From Anisus vortex (Eukaryota > Mollusca > Gastropoda > Planorbidae): DNA of 64,000 bases. The position numbers and the translations under genes were made by a program. Location: contig OX421500.1 of assembly GCA_949126835.1 (NCBI GenBank), positions 31,146,641-31,210,640 of the forward strand, in the 5' to 3' direction. The first letter of the stretch is position 1. Each line of letters begins with the position of its first letter. Below, one piece after another: positions 44,092-55,724 of this stretch. Under the pieces are notes generated by a model, which saw only the letters and a program-made list of their open reading frames with translations, did no database searches and was not told where the DNA came from.

Positions 44092-46478
44092 CATTAATTA
44101 CGTCAACAAAATAGGGGGGAGGGGGGATCTGAAAAAGTTTGACAATTGTTGACAAGGGTGAGGGGGGGAGGTCAAGAAAAGTTGACGTCAACAATGTTAC
44201 TTTTTTAAAATAAATAATGATACAAATTTATTACAAAACTCTAGGCTACATTTGTCATGTGCCACTTACATAGCAGACATTTATAAACATGGTTTTACGT
44301 TAATACAAATGTATTAATTAAAATTACGGACGCTACATTTGACATGTCCTTTTTGTGTTCATCTTGATAGTTTGTAGATCTATGTATGAGTGGAAAGTGG
44401 AAACTAATGCAATTGTTAGCACGGCAAAATGACCGACCAATTGTAAAAAACGTCACCTTCGCTGTAGTCTAGCGAGCCATTGTGACTGGAATAACAAAAG
44501 AACATAAACACAAACAAACATTCTGCAGAGTACGTTCAGAAACAGAAACCCAGTTTTTTGCTGCTCAGTAGGCCTACATCTAAATTAGGCGCCGTTCTGT
44601 TATTGAGTCCTGAAAGGACTATGAACACCGTCCGAGAGTCGACTGCTTTAATTCAACGCCCATGGTTGAGTCTTTTATAAGTTCCAACCCTTGAAACCAT
44701 GTTTGGATCAGCGTTAGCAGGCCATCCACTCCGACATGGAAAGATATGAGTAGGCAGGCGTTGTCCTACAAGGCCGTCGCTTGTTGGGTCGGCTTGCTCT
44801 GTTCGGATTCCCCTTTTACGAACGTACCTTTGCTCGAGCCATCCATGACCTGCCTCGTATTCCTGTAATGTGGGCTGACGGTGTGTTGGCCGAGCGGATT
44901 TTGTCTGACACTGAGATGTCATCCCCTCAAGGCCACCGTTGAAAGCAGCCGTCTTTACAGGACGTTTTGTATACCTTTCCGTACGTCGCATCAGCCCCCA
45001 CCCCGGAGACGCCAGAAATCGGACAGTGGGGTAGGCCTACCTCACAGGCCTCCTCTAATGGAAGAACAGAACAAGCCGATTAATCTCCAGATTTGCAGCT
45101 CGGGATACCACGCCTCTCTCCGTCACTTACAGAGATGGGAGTGGAAGTATCTCGGCGACCGCTTGTCCCATGCATTAGCTCACTGGTCAGACTTGGGGAA
45201 CCAAGTTTAAAGGTCTAAAAAAAATAAAATCGGACGAGCCCGTCATGTGTCCAGGGCGTAATGTTTAGGGTTGAGCTCAGCTCTGTCCGGACCCGCTGCG
45301 GGAGCTCTCCCCCATGCGTTCGCCCGCTGGTGTATTCTTAATGGGAACGTATCGGCGGTTTACACACTTCGCCAGCTTCGGGGCTCATAGGTACAGAAGT
45401 GAAATTAGGCGCCAGAGACTGGCGTTCGTTATATATACCATGTAAGCGATAGCTGGGATGGGCAATAGAACTAAAAACAACAATAGGCCCTCTCTGAGAC
45501 TATGTTTGAATTGCATTGAATAAAGTGTATTGTGTGAATCCAACATGGTTATTTTAAAATATTCCCTTCAGAAAAATAATTCGTGGCCCATGAAGTCCGA
45601 AATACTTAGCCTACCATTCCTTTTAACATCCCTAATTCTGATATATAAACTAATATATTTTCGCTGACACGTTATAATGGATGAAACATTAAAATTTGGT
45701 GATTAGGCTAAATATAGTAATTTTTTAGTTTTAATTTCTAATTTAAAAAAAAAAATATTTATGAGATAAAAATTTATTAGTAGGCCTATAGTGGCGTAGC
45801 CAGATTGCAAGGTGTGGGTGGCAAATAGTGCAAGGTAGGAGCGTTAAGGGCAAGGAAGCCAACTACCGTGTGTATAATCATATAATGTGTGTGTGTGGGG
45901 AGGAGGGCAATAATGCAAGAAGGAATAGTGAACATATGGTTAAAATAGAAGGTTAATTTACAACTGGTGCACAGATTCCCCCTAAGCTATTTAACAATTA
46001 ACATTGAACTAAAAGCTCATTAGTGAAACGTACAATCAGAAAGTATTCAATATTTCTATAATATGTAAAGAACAATAGTAAATAAAAAGGATAGAAATAT
46101 TGTTAAAATCCTCGGATTGGAAAAACAAATTGGGAGGGGCGATGGGGGAAAAGGAAACTAAGCATGTTACACCCCTTTCGTGGCAAACGCCTATATGAGA
46201 GTTCTATCTAGTCAATATAAAATGTTTAAAACAAGTCTTAAAATGTATTACAATTAATTGTAGTAAAGATCTAGACCTTTCCGTTTCAAATCTATTTTAA
46301 ACATAAAAGCTAGCGTTTAATTTTTTTTTTACTTGTTATAGGAAGGGGGGGGGGGGTAACGAATTGTTGACGTAATTATATAGGGGGGGTCTCTGAAAGT
46401 TTGACAGTTGTTGACAAGGGGGAGGGGGGGAGGTAAAAATCGCCAAAAAATTGTTGACGTAATTAATGGACGTTCCCT
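44092..46478. mobile_element. TIR element with 3-bp TTA flanks (PIF/Harbinger-like?)
   Basis: The left end GGGGACGTCCATTAATTACG and the complement of the right end (GGGAACGTCCATTAATTACG) are nearly identical. TTA occurs at each outer edge (44090-44092, 46478-46480). Subterminal G-rich direct repeats (TTTGACAATTGTTGACAAGG and TTTGACAGTTGTTGACAAGG) occur on both sides in the same orientation. No transposase is present. Superfamily assignment rests only on flank length. Confidence 0.6.
44582..45413. other. GC-rich segment bounded by 12-bp direct repeats
   Basis: AAATTAGGCGCC occurs at 44582-44593 and 45402-45413. The sequence between is clearly richer in G+C than its surroundings. It has open frames on both strands (112 codons minus, 109 codons plus) with no recognisable motifs. 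It may be an insertion or captured cargo inside the TIR element. Confidence 0.45.
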
Positions 46479-48119
46479 TATAGTGGGTAGGCTATATTCT
46501 TAGAAATATATCCCGGACAGGTCTATTAAAGAAACATAATTCGCATTCATCGTCAAAAACATTTGTTTAATGCTTATAAAAAAAAATTTACAGTTCAATA
46601 TCTTTAAATAATGTGTATATAGATATATAAGCCTTGGTGATTTTGATTGTCATTAAATCACTTAAACATACGTTTCGTCACCAATAAGTAATATACCAGT
46701 TTACTTGAAGTTGCGTTCACCTAGTTAGTATGGAATCCATTTTTGTAATTTAACGATACATAAGTATGCATCATTAGAAAAAACGTATTGGTATCGGTTA
46801 CAGACTTGTTACCCAATCGATGTTGATTTTAAACTGTCTCATTTTAACTCTAATATCGATAATACTGGTGGCCTCAACCTCGACTCCACTGACCTCCACC
46901 TTTTCACCTTGTTACAAAACGGATGAACTGTCGTTTATGTAACTTTTGTTTTTTTAATTGGCGAGCGGGGGAGGCGAGGTGTGGTGGCGGGGATAGAACT
47001 AGAAATCACTCATCCACATGAATGAGCTAGAAGCCAAGCCCACTGTCACGGTATATATTTGGCGATAACACGTTTAAAGCGGGAGATTGCTTTGTACTCA
47101 TCAGACACGTCTGCTTGATGGAAATTGTAACACTATTTAAATTTCATCAGCGTTTCAGGTTTTGTGGAACATTCATTGTGGAGCAGTAGAGACTAAATTC
47201 TGTTCATTTGTTGTTCGGATAAATTGATTTCATTGTGAGAGTTTGCTAAATAAACGTGAAAAAAAAGAGTGTATCTTCCAGTTCTACTTGGTAATAATAT
47301 AGTTAGATAAGATTTTAAGTTTTTGACACTTGCAATTTGAATGTTTCATTTGACTAGATTAGTATAAGTAAAAATCTGAAATATTATATGGTTGACACAA
47401 ATATGAAATGTCTATGTACAAAGAAAGTGTGTATCTTGTCCTTTGTTCTAAAGAAAAAGAATTAATTACAATACGTTTTCCATATTAACTGTATCAATAC
47501 ATTAACATATGAATTTTGACATTTTTATAAATCTTTGAATAACTTAATCGTATTTTGATAGCCAGTGTTCATAAACCATATCCCTGTTTAGTATAATATC
47601 ATATGTATTATTCAAACTTTAACTTACATTTGCTAACAATGACTTGTAATTAGTATATACACTTTTATATATTTCCAGCAACAAGTTGTATATTTTAACG
47701 GGTTATTCATATTATGAAAATTATACAATTCTGAGATATACATCGGCACTGTTTGTGCCCATTTGCGTCCGCTTAAATAATTATGATAACGTCGCTAAAT
47801 TATTTTAGCAAGTCTATGTATCTTAAAAAAAACATTCTTTGTGTTTTAGAAACTATTAATATCAAATTTATTATGTAAGTATAAATATATATTTCATAAT
47901 TTTGTCTTTGTGTATTTGCAGAGTGAAGACTTAAACTATACATCGAAACAACTTCGTTGAGAAAACTGAACAGAAATTTGAAATTAAGTCAGATTCAGTC
48001 ACTGTACAAACTTTGTCTATACATAAGTCCTACAAATTTTGTATCAAGTCAAGTAACAAGCTTTATTACTGCAAGCGGTTTAAAAGGTTGAAAACGTAGT
48101 TTGATGTAAAGTTGTCACC
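46479..48119 (+). promoter_or_regulatory. 5' region of the GPCR gene with a probable 5'-UTR intron
   Basis: A good acceptor (TTTGTGTATTTGCAG) ends at 47921, so the exon containing the start codon probably begins at 47922. A possible donor TTG/GTAATAATATAG lies at about 47290, which would put a non-coding exon near 47150-47290. No promoter motif is convincing. The start context CACCATGA has A at -3. Confidence 0.4.
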
Positions 48120-50201
48120 ATGAAAGACAACATAACAAATTCCAATAAGGACGACTACCTTGATTTCTCCGCTCACAAGGAATCTTTAGTCAGACTTATC
48201 TATCTGGTTTTAGTCTCACTGGGGACAGTGGCCGGAAACGTGCTGGTCTTCGTGGCCATTCTCCGGTTTAAGTCTCTGCGGCGGGCCACCAATGTGATGC
48301 TGGGCTCCTTGGCGTTTGCGGACTTCTTGGTGGGCACTGTCACCGTGCCACTCTACATTCTATGGATGACCAGCCCCGGGATTTTCGACGCCTCCATATT
48401 CATGTGCGGGCTCGTCCTTCTCAGCTGCCTGCTCGTGGTCACTGCCTCGCAGATCAGCCTGATGATACTGTCAGTGGAGCAGTACTTTGCTGTGTGCCAC
48501 CCGTTCCTTCACCGCGACGCCCTCATCAGTCACCCGCGGCTCCACGCCATCGCCGTCAGTTCCACTTGGGCCATCAGCCTTGTCACCACGGCCCTGTCAT
48601 TCCTGGCCTTCAACACCAGGGCCGAGACCTGCAGCTACTACGGCGCTTTTGATAAACAGTTTTTGTTTTTCGCCTCCATCATCGGGGTCATCTGTCCGTT
48701 TGTTGTTATCATATCACTGAATGTCAAAGTAGTGTTTGCGGTCAGAGCTCACGACAAGCGTAAAATCTCCTTGAGCGCTTCATCTAAACGACCATCAGAA
48801 GCGACAGCAACTTCTTGTCCCAATCCAAAATCGCAAATTGTTAGAGACTCGGAGCAAGATAATTCAGGATCACAAAACCAACTTGTAGAAAAGGAATCAA
48901 ATGAAAACTTTAGGGATAAAACTATGTCTCTCCGTCAGTTGATACACGCTTTGTTTAAATATAATAAACTAAGAAGGAGAGGAAATGGATACAATATTTC
49001 AATTGGGAACCGAAACTCCACAGTTGAAGTTGTGGAGAAAGATATATTCGTTGTAGAAGTAAGGAGAGATGTTTCTATTGGTTACAATGATTTATCATCA
49101 ATGTTGTTGGAATCAACAGAAAACATTCATGCGCCTTTTGAACTTAAGGGCTACATGTTGAAATACAAGAACAAACAATCCTCTAGGAGTAATGAAAGTG
49201 AACTTTTCGAGTTAAAGAATGAAGTTGAAATGAAGACTATCATAGAAAAAAATAATGATTGTAATTCTAATCAAACTATAACCATGAAAGACAAAGTGTG
49301 TGCAAAAGAACTCAGTTTAAAAACTAACAAAGAAAATTCTAGTGTCCAAATCGAATTATCATACTCTGCCGCTTGTAATGACATTAACTTAAATCAAGAT
49401 AAAGACAACACTACTGCTATCATCTTCAGAGAAATAGAGCATTTTAGAAAAAGAAGCTTTAGCTTGGATAGCAATCTCTACAAAGACAGTTCTAGACATA
49501 TACGTTTTGCTAGAGTCAATTCTTTTTCGGGATTTCTAGCAAATCCTGCTGTTGAAAATATAGTCCGCTCAGTTGTTGCAGATACTAGCAACGCGAAATC
49601 CACACCCGTCATTCAGGAGGCAAAGAATGCCGACTCGAGTATTGGCCTAGACGCAGAGTCAGTTGCAGGCAGCGCTTACAGAGACAGTGTGACTGTTGCA
49701 AAAAGTGTCAATAGAGATAGAGCATCAATGGAAAGCAACGCCGGCAGAGCATCAATTGCAAGCAATGTCGAGAAAGACGTTGCATTAGCTGCAAGCAAAG
49801 TAAACAGACGGAGAGTGTCAGTTGTAGAGAGTATTAACCGAGACAGGGCATCGATTGCAATCGGCGTCACCAGAGACAGGACATCAATAGCAAGCAGCGC
49901 CAACAGAGCGTCAGTTGCAAGCAGCGTCAGCAGCCGTGTCTCCTACATGATGGCGCTGGTGTGCGCGACCTTCATTCTGGCATGGTGCCCGTTCTTCGTG
50001 GTCGTTCTGATGAACACCTTCTGTGGAGACTGTGACCTGGCCTATTTCCTGAACGCTGTACTGATCATTGCCTTCACCAAGTCCGGGGCAAATCCTGTAG
50101 TGTACGGCCTGTGTCACGCAGCATTCCGGAGAGCCTACAGCCATCTTCTGGCGTCTCTGTGTACGCTGTTGAAACCGAGGCGTCTAGCGGCTTTACGCTG
50201 A
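48120..50201 (+). CDS. Class A (rhodopsin-like) GPCR with very long intracellular loop 3
   Basis: 693 aa, single coding exon, stop TGA. N-terminal sequon N4-I-T. TM1 has GNVLV (N40 = 1.50). TM2 has LAFADF (D68 = 2.50). TM3 starts at C96 (3.25), has Cys at 3.32 (C103), and ends EQYFAVCHP, so the DRY arginine is Q121. The extracellular loop 2 Cys is in AETCSYY. TM6 has FILAWCPF (W622, P624). TM7 has NPVVY (N658-Y662). Intracellular loop 3 spans about residues 209-607, is Ser/Asn/Lys/Glu-rich, and ends in a basic-Ser repeat array. Lack of Asp3.32 argues against a biogenic amine receptor. Similarity to the adenosine/melanocortin-like branch is only an impression, so the ligand is unknown. It should sit in the plasma membrane; coupling is uncertain given the missing Arg3.50. 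Confidence 0.9.
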   Translation: MKDNITNSNKDDYLDFSAHKESLVRLIYLVLVSLGTVAGNVLVFVAILRFKSLRRATNVMLGSLAFADFLVGTVTVPLYILWMTSPGIFDASIFMCGLVLLSCLLVVTASQISLMILSVEQYFAVCHPFLHRDALISHPRLHAIAVSSTWAISLVTTALSFLAFNTRAETCSYYGAFDKQFLFFASIIGVICPFVVIISLNVKVVFAVRAHDKRKISLSASSKRPSEATATSCPNPKSQIVRDSEQDNSGSQNQLVEKESNENFRDKTMSLRQLIHALFKYNKLRRRGNGYNISIGNRNSTVEVVEKDIFVVEVRRDVSIGYNDLSSMLLESTENIHAPFELKGYMLKYKNKQSSRSNESELFELKNEVEMKTIIEKNNDCNSNQTITMKDKVCAKELSLKTNKENSSVQIELSYSAACNDINLNQDKDNTTAIIFREIEHFRKRSFSLDSNLYKDSSRHIRFARVNSFSGFLANPAVENIVRSVVADTSNAKSTPVIQEAKNADSSIGLDAESVAGSAYRDSVTVAKSVNRDRASMESNAGRASIASNVEKDVALAASKVNRRRVSVVESINRDRASIAIGVTRDRTSIASSANRASVASSVSSRVSYMMALVCATFILAWCPFFVVVLMNTFCGDCDLAYFLNAVLIIAFTKSGANPVVYGLCHAAFRRAYSHLLASLCTLLKPRRLAALR
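49660..49940 (+). repeat. In-frame R-x-S minisatellite in GPCR loop 3
   Basis: Diverged in-frame copies of about 11-12 codons: NRDRASMESNAG, RASIASNVEK, RRRVSVVESI, NRDRASIAIGVT, RDRTSIASSAN, RASVASSVS. Each carries Arg-x-Ser or Arg-Arg-x-Ser, candidate basophilic kinase sites, just before TM6. Confidence 0.8.
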
Positions 50202-50772
50202 AAGCTTTTCAATATAGATGTTGGTACAAAGAGATCACCTTATTCGCTTGCCAGATGAACGACTACCAAAGAAGATATTCTACGCTGAGTTGCTAAAAAG
50301 GAAAGAGCTCCTGGGCAAAAGAAGACGTTCAAAGGCACCATGAAAGCCTTCCTGAATAATTTTGATGTCAATACTAATAGTTGGTAGACCCTCGCGATTG
50401 ATCGCTCTTCCTGGCGCAGTAAATTAAACTCCGGAGCAGTGGCTTACGAGCAGAAAAGAGGGATCGATACAGCTCAAAAGCGTTTATTCCGAAAATCCAG
50501 GGTCAGTAGTTCAGCTGCCACTGTTAAGCACGAAGTACTTAGATGTCCTTTGGGGCTCGGGTTGGACTCGTCAGTCACTTCCGAACCCACTTCCAGAGAA
50601 CTTGATGACAATTCAATGGTCTTCATCGATCCCGACGGACAAACAACAAAGTTGTCAACATCTACGTGTACTAAGAAGTTGAGATACTCAAAATATTTTT
50701 CAATCCTCTGGATATAAAGCAAATCCTAATAATTTACTATTTAGAGTTTGATGTCGATTCGATGCTTTAGAC

Positions 50773-52419
50773 TAGGGGGGCGGCAACCTAAGGCACGCGT
50801 GCCAAATTTGGCACGCAGAGCGATTTTCAATGGCACGCGAAAGACCTCCAAGAGGGGTTGCTTATTGATTTAAAAAACACATTTTCCAATTCAAAATTAG
50901 GAAAACTGACTGTTGTAGCCGATTTTTCTGAATGACATAGCGACACATTTCAATGAGTTGAACACATTTACATACACCACTGGAATGGGTTTGCATTGAA
51001 ACTGGATATATCTTGCCGTGAAATCAATTTTAAAACATTTAACTGATAGTAAGGCAAATATTAAGATAGAAAGTTGGCTTTTTCAGAAGTACATCGAAGC
51101 ACTTAAAGCGGAATTTTCTAATCAAAGGCAAGACTTTCAAATTGATGGACTCATTTTTTTCATACCACATCGAGCCTAACTGGTTTGATATTATTACAAC
51201 CTTCTTAGATGTAAATCTTTTTTTAAGTGGAAGAATATTGGCGATTTTAAAATGCAATGAATTTAAAACATGAAAAAAAATGGGCATCCAAATTTGCCCA
51301 TTTGCGGAAGCTGCTTAGAAAAGTCATCTGCTTTACTCAACTGCTAGGCAGTTACTCTTTTACTTTCAGCTGTTGGTTCAACTTACTTTTGTGAACAGAT
51401 TTTATCAAACATGGAAGCTGTTTTAAGCATACAAGGAGGTAACTTACAATTGACCGCTCATACATTAATAGACTAATTACATGTAAAAGAGTTTTATGCA
51501 CATCTTCTTTAATTAAACATAATTATAAGTAATTCTAAAACAAAATTTATTTGTATTATTAATTTTATAAATATAAGAGACTTATTTATTGTTTAAAAAC
51601 ATTATATTATGTAAATTTGTAATTATTAATGTTTAAAATATATACTCCTTAAATGGACACAAAATTAATACAGGAAATGTTTATTTACAACTGTTTAACG
51701 TAAATTATTTTAATACTCTAATAATTAAATATTGTAATGAATACCAGAATGTTGGATTATATAAAGAGATAATAATGAGTATTTTTTATAATACAAAACA
51801 TAACGTTTTTGCATCACTATGGAATCAACGGTGGAAAAGTGGTTTTTCAATTAAAGGGAAATAATTAGCCCGTTTTATCAGAGCTAATATTTCTAATGTT
51901 TTTTTTTCTTTCATTATAGAATTTATGGCTTACAATTTTTTTAACTTTAAAATAATCAAACTGTAGAAAGTGTTTGAAAATTATATACATACAATTATAT
52001 GAACAAAGAAATTATATGTATATTTTTAAACATTACACTAACTACTCAGGTCTTTTTTATTATTACAACGTATATACTCCGCTTAATGGTATTCTTCAAC
52101 GAATTTCAAATGTATAAAAAAAAGACATTAAAGGAGATCCTGAGATACAATTAAATTAATTTTAGCAGGTATTAGATCCTAAGCTTGACTAACAAATAAT
52201 AATGTTAAGACAATAATTACCATACATATTTTAATGTGAATGTTTAAAAATAAAATATAGTATTTAATATAAATGCAAATAAAGAGGATGATAATCACAA
52301 ACACGTTAATTTTGCATGTAATATAAAACTTTGTAACGATTCATTATAGGCTTTTGCCACGCTGAATGATTTAGAAGTCCTAATTCGGCACACTGTTTGC
52401 AAAAGGTTGCCGACCCCTG
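50773..52419. mobile_element. hAT family H1, complete non-autonomous copy
   Basis: Left end TAGGGGGGCGGCAACC, right end GGTTGCCGACCCCTG, perfect 8-bp duplications CTTTAGAC (50765-50772, 52420-52427). Subterminal GGCACGCGTGCC palindrome. No transposase frame. It lies in the 3' flank of the GPCR gene, about 570 bases after the stop. No AATAAA was seen before it. Confidence 0.87.
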
Positions 52420-53413
52420 CTTTAGACTTTAGATCAACGGTGTTCAAATAGGTGTTCTCTCATTTAAGACTAGTATTTCATTGTGATAAGAGTTTTTTGA
52501 AAGGTGTTTGTATGTGCTTATACCGAATTAGTTCGGGCATTTCATTTCAAACCCGATGATGTTCTGGAATCAAGAGATCCCTCTTGTCTTTGCAAATTAG
52601 TTCAGATAAATGAAAATGTAAAAAAAAAGAAATGTGTTTTTATCATAGTGCATTTTTCTTCAAGTCTTTAATTTTATATTATTGTGTTGTATTTGTATCC
52701 TAGAATGTAATACTATTGGCTATATATTATTACTACTTTGCTATTGGATATTAGATCATGTAAAGATAAAGTAATTTCCTTAATCATGCTTCCTTTGTTA
52801 GATGTCAATGTTCAATAGTAAGAAAACTTTCAGTTCTTTTTGCAAATTCCAGTTTTGTAAATATTTGTATTGCTGTGTTCCATACAGAAGATGTATAATC
52901 TAGTATAGGCCTATATCTTACTATGTAGGCCTAACGTAGTATTAATAATAAATTATACTCTGTCCTTTTTAAAATAACAAGAAAATGAAATCGTCAGGTG
53001 TTATTTGATTATATTAAACGTTCTCTGCTAAGTATTGATTACTTCATAGCAAACGCATTATGCTGTAAATATAATAGTTGTTTTAATTAAATATAGTTAT
53101 ATTGACCTTAAACTATATACAAATATAATATCCAGTATCTATTAAAATAAACCAATAATTGAAGCTATAAATAAGTGTTATTGACTTTAATGGAAATAAA
53201 TAATAATGTTTGTTTAAATATATGAGTTTTTAAAAACGATTGTTTGTGTTGTTAGTTTTTGTAGAAAATAAATTGTTTATCAAATATTTAACATATTCAG
53301 GACATTGATTTTATATAGTTGTTTTTTCAGAATACAAGTCTAAAGTTATTAAACTTAACACTCATAATTATTTTGTTTGTCTTTAGATTGGCAATCATCA
53401 TTTATTACCATTA
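52420..53413. other. No gene recognised
   Basis: AT-rich DNA downstream of the hAT insertion, with several AATAAA-like strings. It may contain displaced 3' UTR of the GPCR gene, but this cannot be shown. Confidence 0.35.
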
Positions 53414-53444
53414 TTTTTTGCTATGGAGCAAGTAAATAATATAA

Positions 53445-54320
53445 GGGAATGGAACAGAAAAACTAGAACAATATGTAAACAAATTTGAGAGTCAATGTGA
53501 AATAAACAATGTACCAAAAGAATTACATGCTATTTCACTATGTAAACATTTAGAAGGTCATAAACAAATATTCAACATTGCTAAAAATCAAATATCTGAT
53601 CTTACTAAAATGAAGACTGACATATTAGCATATATTGATAGTCCTCATAAAAAGGAAATTCAAATGAAAAAAACAGAAAATATCATTTTAATAAACATGC
53701 CTTTTGATGAGCAAACTCTAAAAAGAGAACAGAAAGAAGATCAATACATAATTAAAATGGTATCAGAAATTGAAAAAGGTCATGCTAAAAACAAGAACAT
53801 GGAAATAATAAATGGTATTCTTTGTAGAAAAGATAATAAATTAGATGTAACTCAAATAGTTATACCTAAATCACTAACTGTCAAAGTAATGCAAATTTCG
53901 CATAACAATGCATTGTCAGGTCATTTGAGTAGTAAGAAAACATGTTGTAAAGTTAAAAAGAATTTTTGGTGGCCAAAACTAGAAAAAGATCTGAAAACTT
54001 TTATTAAAAGCTGTACTACCTGTCTTAAACATAATAAGAAAGATTATAAACATAAGGCTCCATTACAAATGACTGATACAATAGATAGGCCATTCTATAA
54101 AATTGCAGTTGACATAATTGGTTCAATGAAACAAACTAAAACTTTAAACAGAGAAAATATTCATAAGAACATGAAAAAATTAGAAGTTGATAATAAAGTC
54201 CTTGTTTATTTACCAATTGGAATTGGAATTACTATGGAATGGAAAGGACCTTTTGAAATAATACATAAGTTATCTAATGTATTTTACAAAGTAAACATTA
54301 AACAATTTAAGAGCTTATGA
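53445..54320 (+). CDS. Fused gag fragment and integrase of the deleted gypsy element
   Basis: The frame is open from 53445; its first ATG is 53610 (236 codons to TGA 54318-54320). Upstream gag-like sequence includes KLEQYVNKFESQCEINNVP. Then comes an integrase zinc-binding domain, HNNALSGHLSSKKTC and WWPKLEKDLKTFIKSCTTC (H2C2), followed by YKIAVDIIG (start of the catalytic core, first Asp). After that the protein jumps to the C-terminal module with WKGPFEIIHKLSNVFYKVN (GPF/Y-type). Protease, RT, RNase H and most of the catalytic core are missing, yet the frame is maintained. Confidence 0.8.
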   Translation, partial: GNGTEKLEQYVNKFESQCEINNVPKELHAISLCKHLEGHKQIFNIAKNQISDLTKMKTDILAYIDSPHKKEIQMKKTENIILINMPFDEQTLKREQKEDQYIIKMVSEIEKGHAKNKNMEIINGILCRKDNKLDVTQIVIPKSLTVKVMQISHNNALSGHLSSKKTCCKVKKNFWWPKLEKDLKTFIKSCTTCLKHNKKDYKHKAPLQMTDTIDRPFYKIAVDIIGSMKQTKTLNRENIHKNMKKLEVDNKVLVYLPIGIGITMEWKGPFEIIHKLSNVFYKVNIKQFKSL

Positions 54321-54564
54321 AGAAAACCAAATAATTGAAAATAAATCAGAAGATGATATAACTAAATCAGAACATGCAAAAGTAACATTAAATAAATGTT
54401 TTGCATTTCTAAAAAGCTATAACAGAGAAAACAAAAGCAAAATAATTGAAATTGAAAATAAACCAGACAATGATATTAGCAAATCTGAACACAGAAAAAT
54501 AACATTGAAAAAATGCTGTGAAATTCTAAGGAATTTTAACAGAGAACTCAGGTATAATCAATAA
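54313..54564 (+). pseudogene. +1-frame continuation with two 40-residue repeats
   Basis: Overlapping the end of the previous ORF in the next frame: AYEENQIIENKSEDDITKSE, HAKVTLNKCFAFLKSYNREN, then a second copy IIEIENKPDNDISKSEHRKI, TLKKCCEILRNFNREL. Probably the C-terminal tail of the integrase protein, separated by one frameshift. The repeat is a duplicated unit. Confidence 0.55.
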
Positions 54565-55724
54565 GATTATACATAGAATACAAGATAAGCTATAAAAATC
54601 AATAAGATTTTGTAAATATGTGTAAATAATTTAATTGATAAAATATAATTACCAATTGCAAAACTGAATAATTTACAGGGTTAAATTATGAATAGCTGAG
54701 CTGATGAAAATAGAAATTATCAGTTGAAAATTTTTTTTATGTAGCCTATGAACAGTTTGGTAAGACTGTTAAGCACATAAATTTTGGGGCCTCTGAACAG
54801 TGAAACTGTTATGCCACCAATATGCCTATGTAAGTCTTTAAAAAAAAAGCATTAGAGAAATTGATATAGGAATGATATAATAGTTAAATACCTATGTAAG
54901 ACTCTAAAGACAGAGCATTAGATGATAATATTGTATTGTATTTGTATTCATATAAGACTAAAGATAGCATTGAAATCAATAAATAAATGATACATATAAG
55001 ACTCACAGGAAGATGAGCAGTGTAATATAATTATATATTTGAAGGAAGACTTGAATAACTTGTGTAAAAAAATTTTTTTATTGTAAACTAAGATTAAAGA
55101 TAATCATGTTACATTGTAAGTAATGTTATTGAGAATATCAATCAATAAGAATCAATAAGAATATCAATTAAAAATAAATATTGTGAAGATATATATTCAT
55201 AATAACCATTATGAAAATATCAATATAAAATGACAATTGTAAAAATAAAAACCGAGATTAGTATTATATTAATCTTATTGTATAAAATAATAAATGTTGT
55301 ATGAAAAAATTTTCATGGAATCTATATAGATTTTGTGAGATAAAGATAATAGACAGTCTCGACAGCCTTGATAAGAAATTCGCATAATAACTGTCGATAC
55401 ACATCACTGACATACAATAGTTTATCTAAGTATTACTGAAGTTGATTAGACAATACCAAAAGATAATTGTCTATGACTAATTGTCAATATAAACATTAGA
55501 CATTATTCTTTGTGTCTTTTGGTTATATTTGTGCCTATGAATTTTTTTGTTTGTTTGTACATTTATTAAATGAATTTTTCTATGTATTATTAAATGAATT
55601 ATTATATGCATTAATTAACATTAAGATACTTAACATTAACATAATTTTTTTTTTCAATTTTGTACACATTTTTCGTATCAAAAATAATAATAAATTATTA
55701 TTTTTTCTCTGTGTATGGGGGGTA
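54565..55724. other. Non-coding interior of the second gypsy element
   Basis: AT-rich sequence with scattered short direct repeats (ATCAATAAGA..., AAGACT...). The 77-codon open frame at 55512-55745 is hydrophobic but runs into the LTR and has no recognisable motif. Confidence 0.4.

Noticed and set aside
44653..45210. ORFs of 112 and 109 codons on opposite strands
   Set aside because: They overlap in a GC-rich insert with no known motifs; the base composition alone favours long frames.
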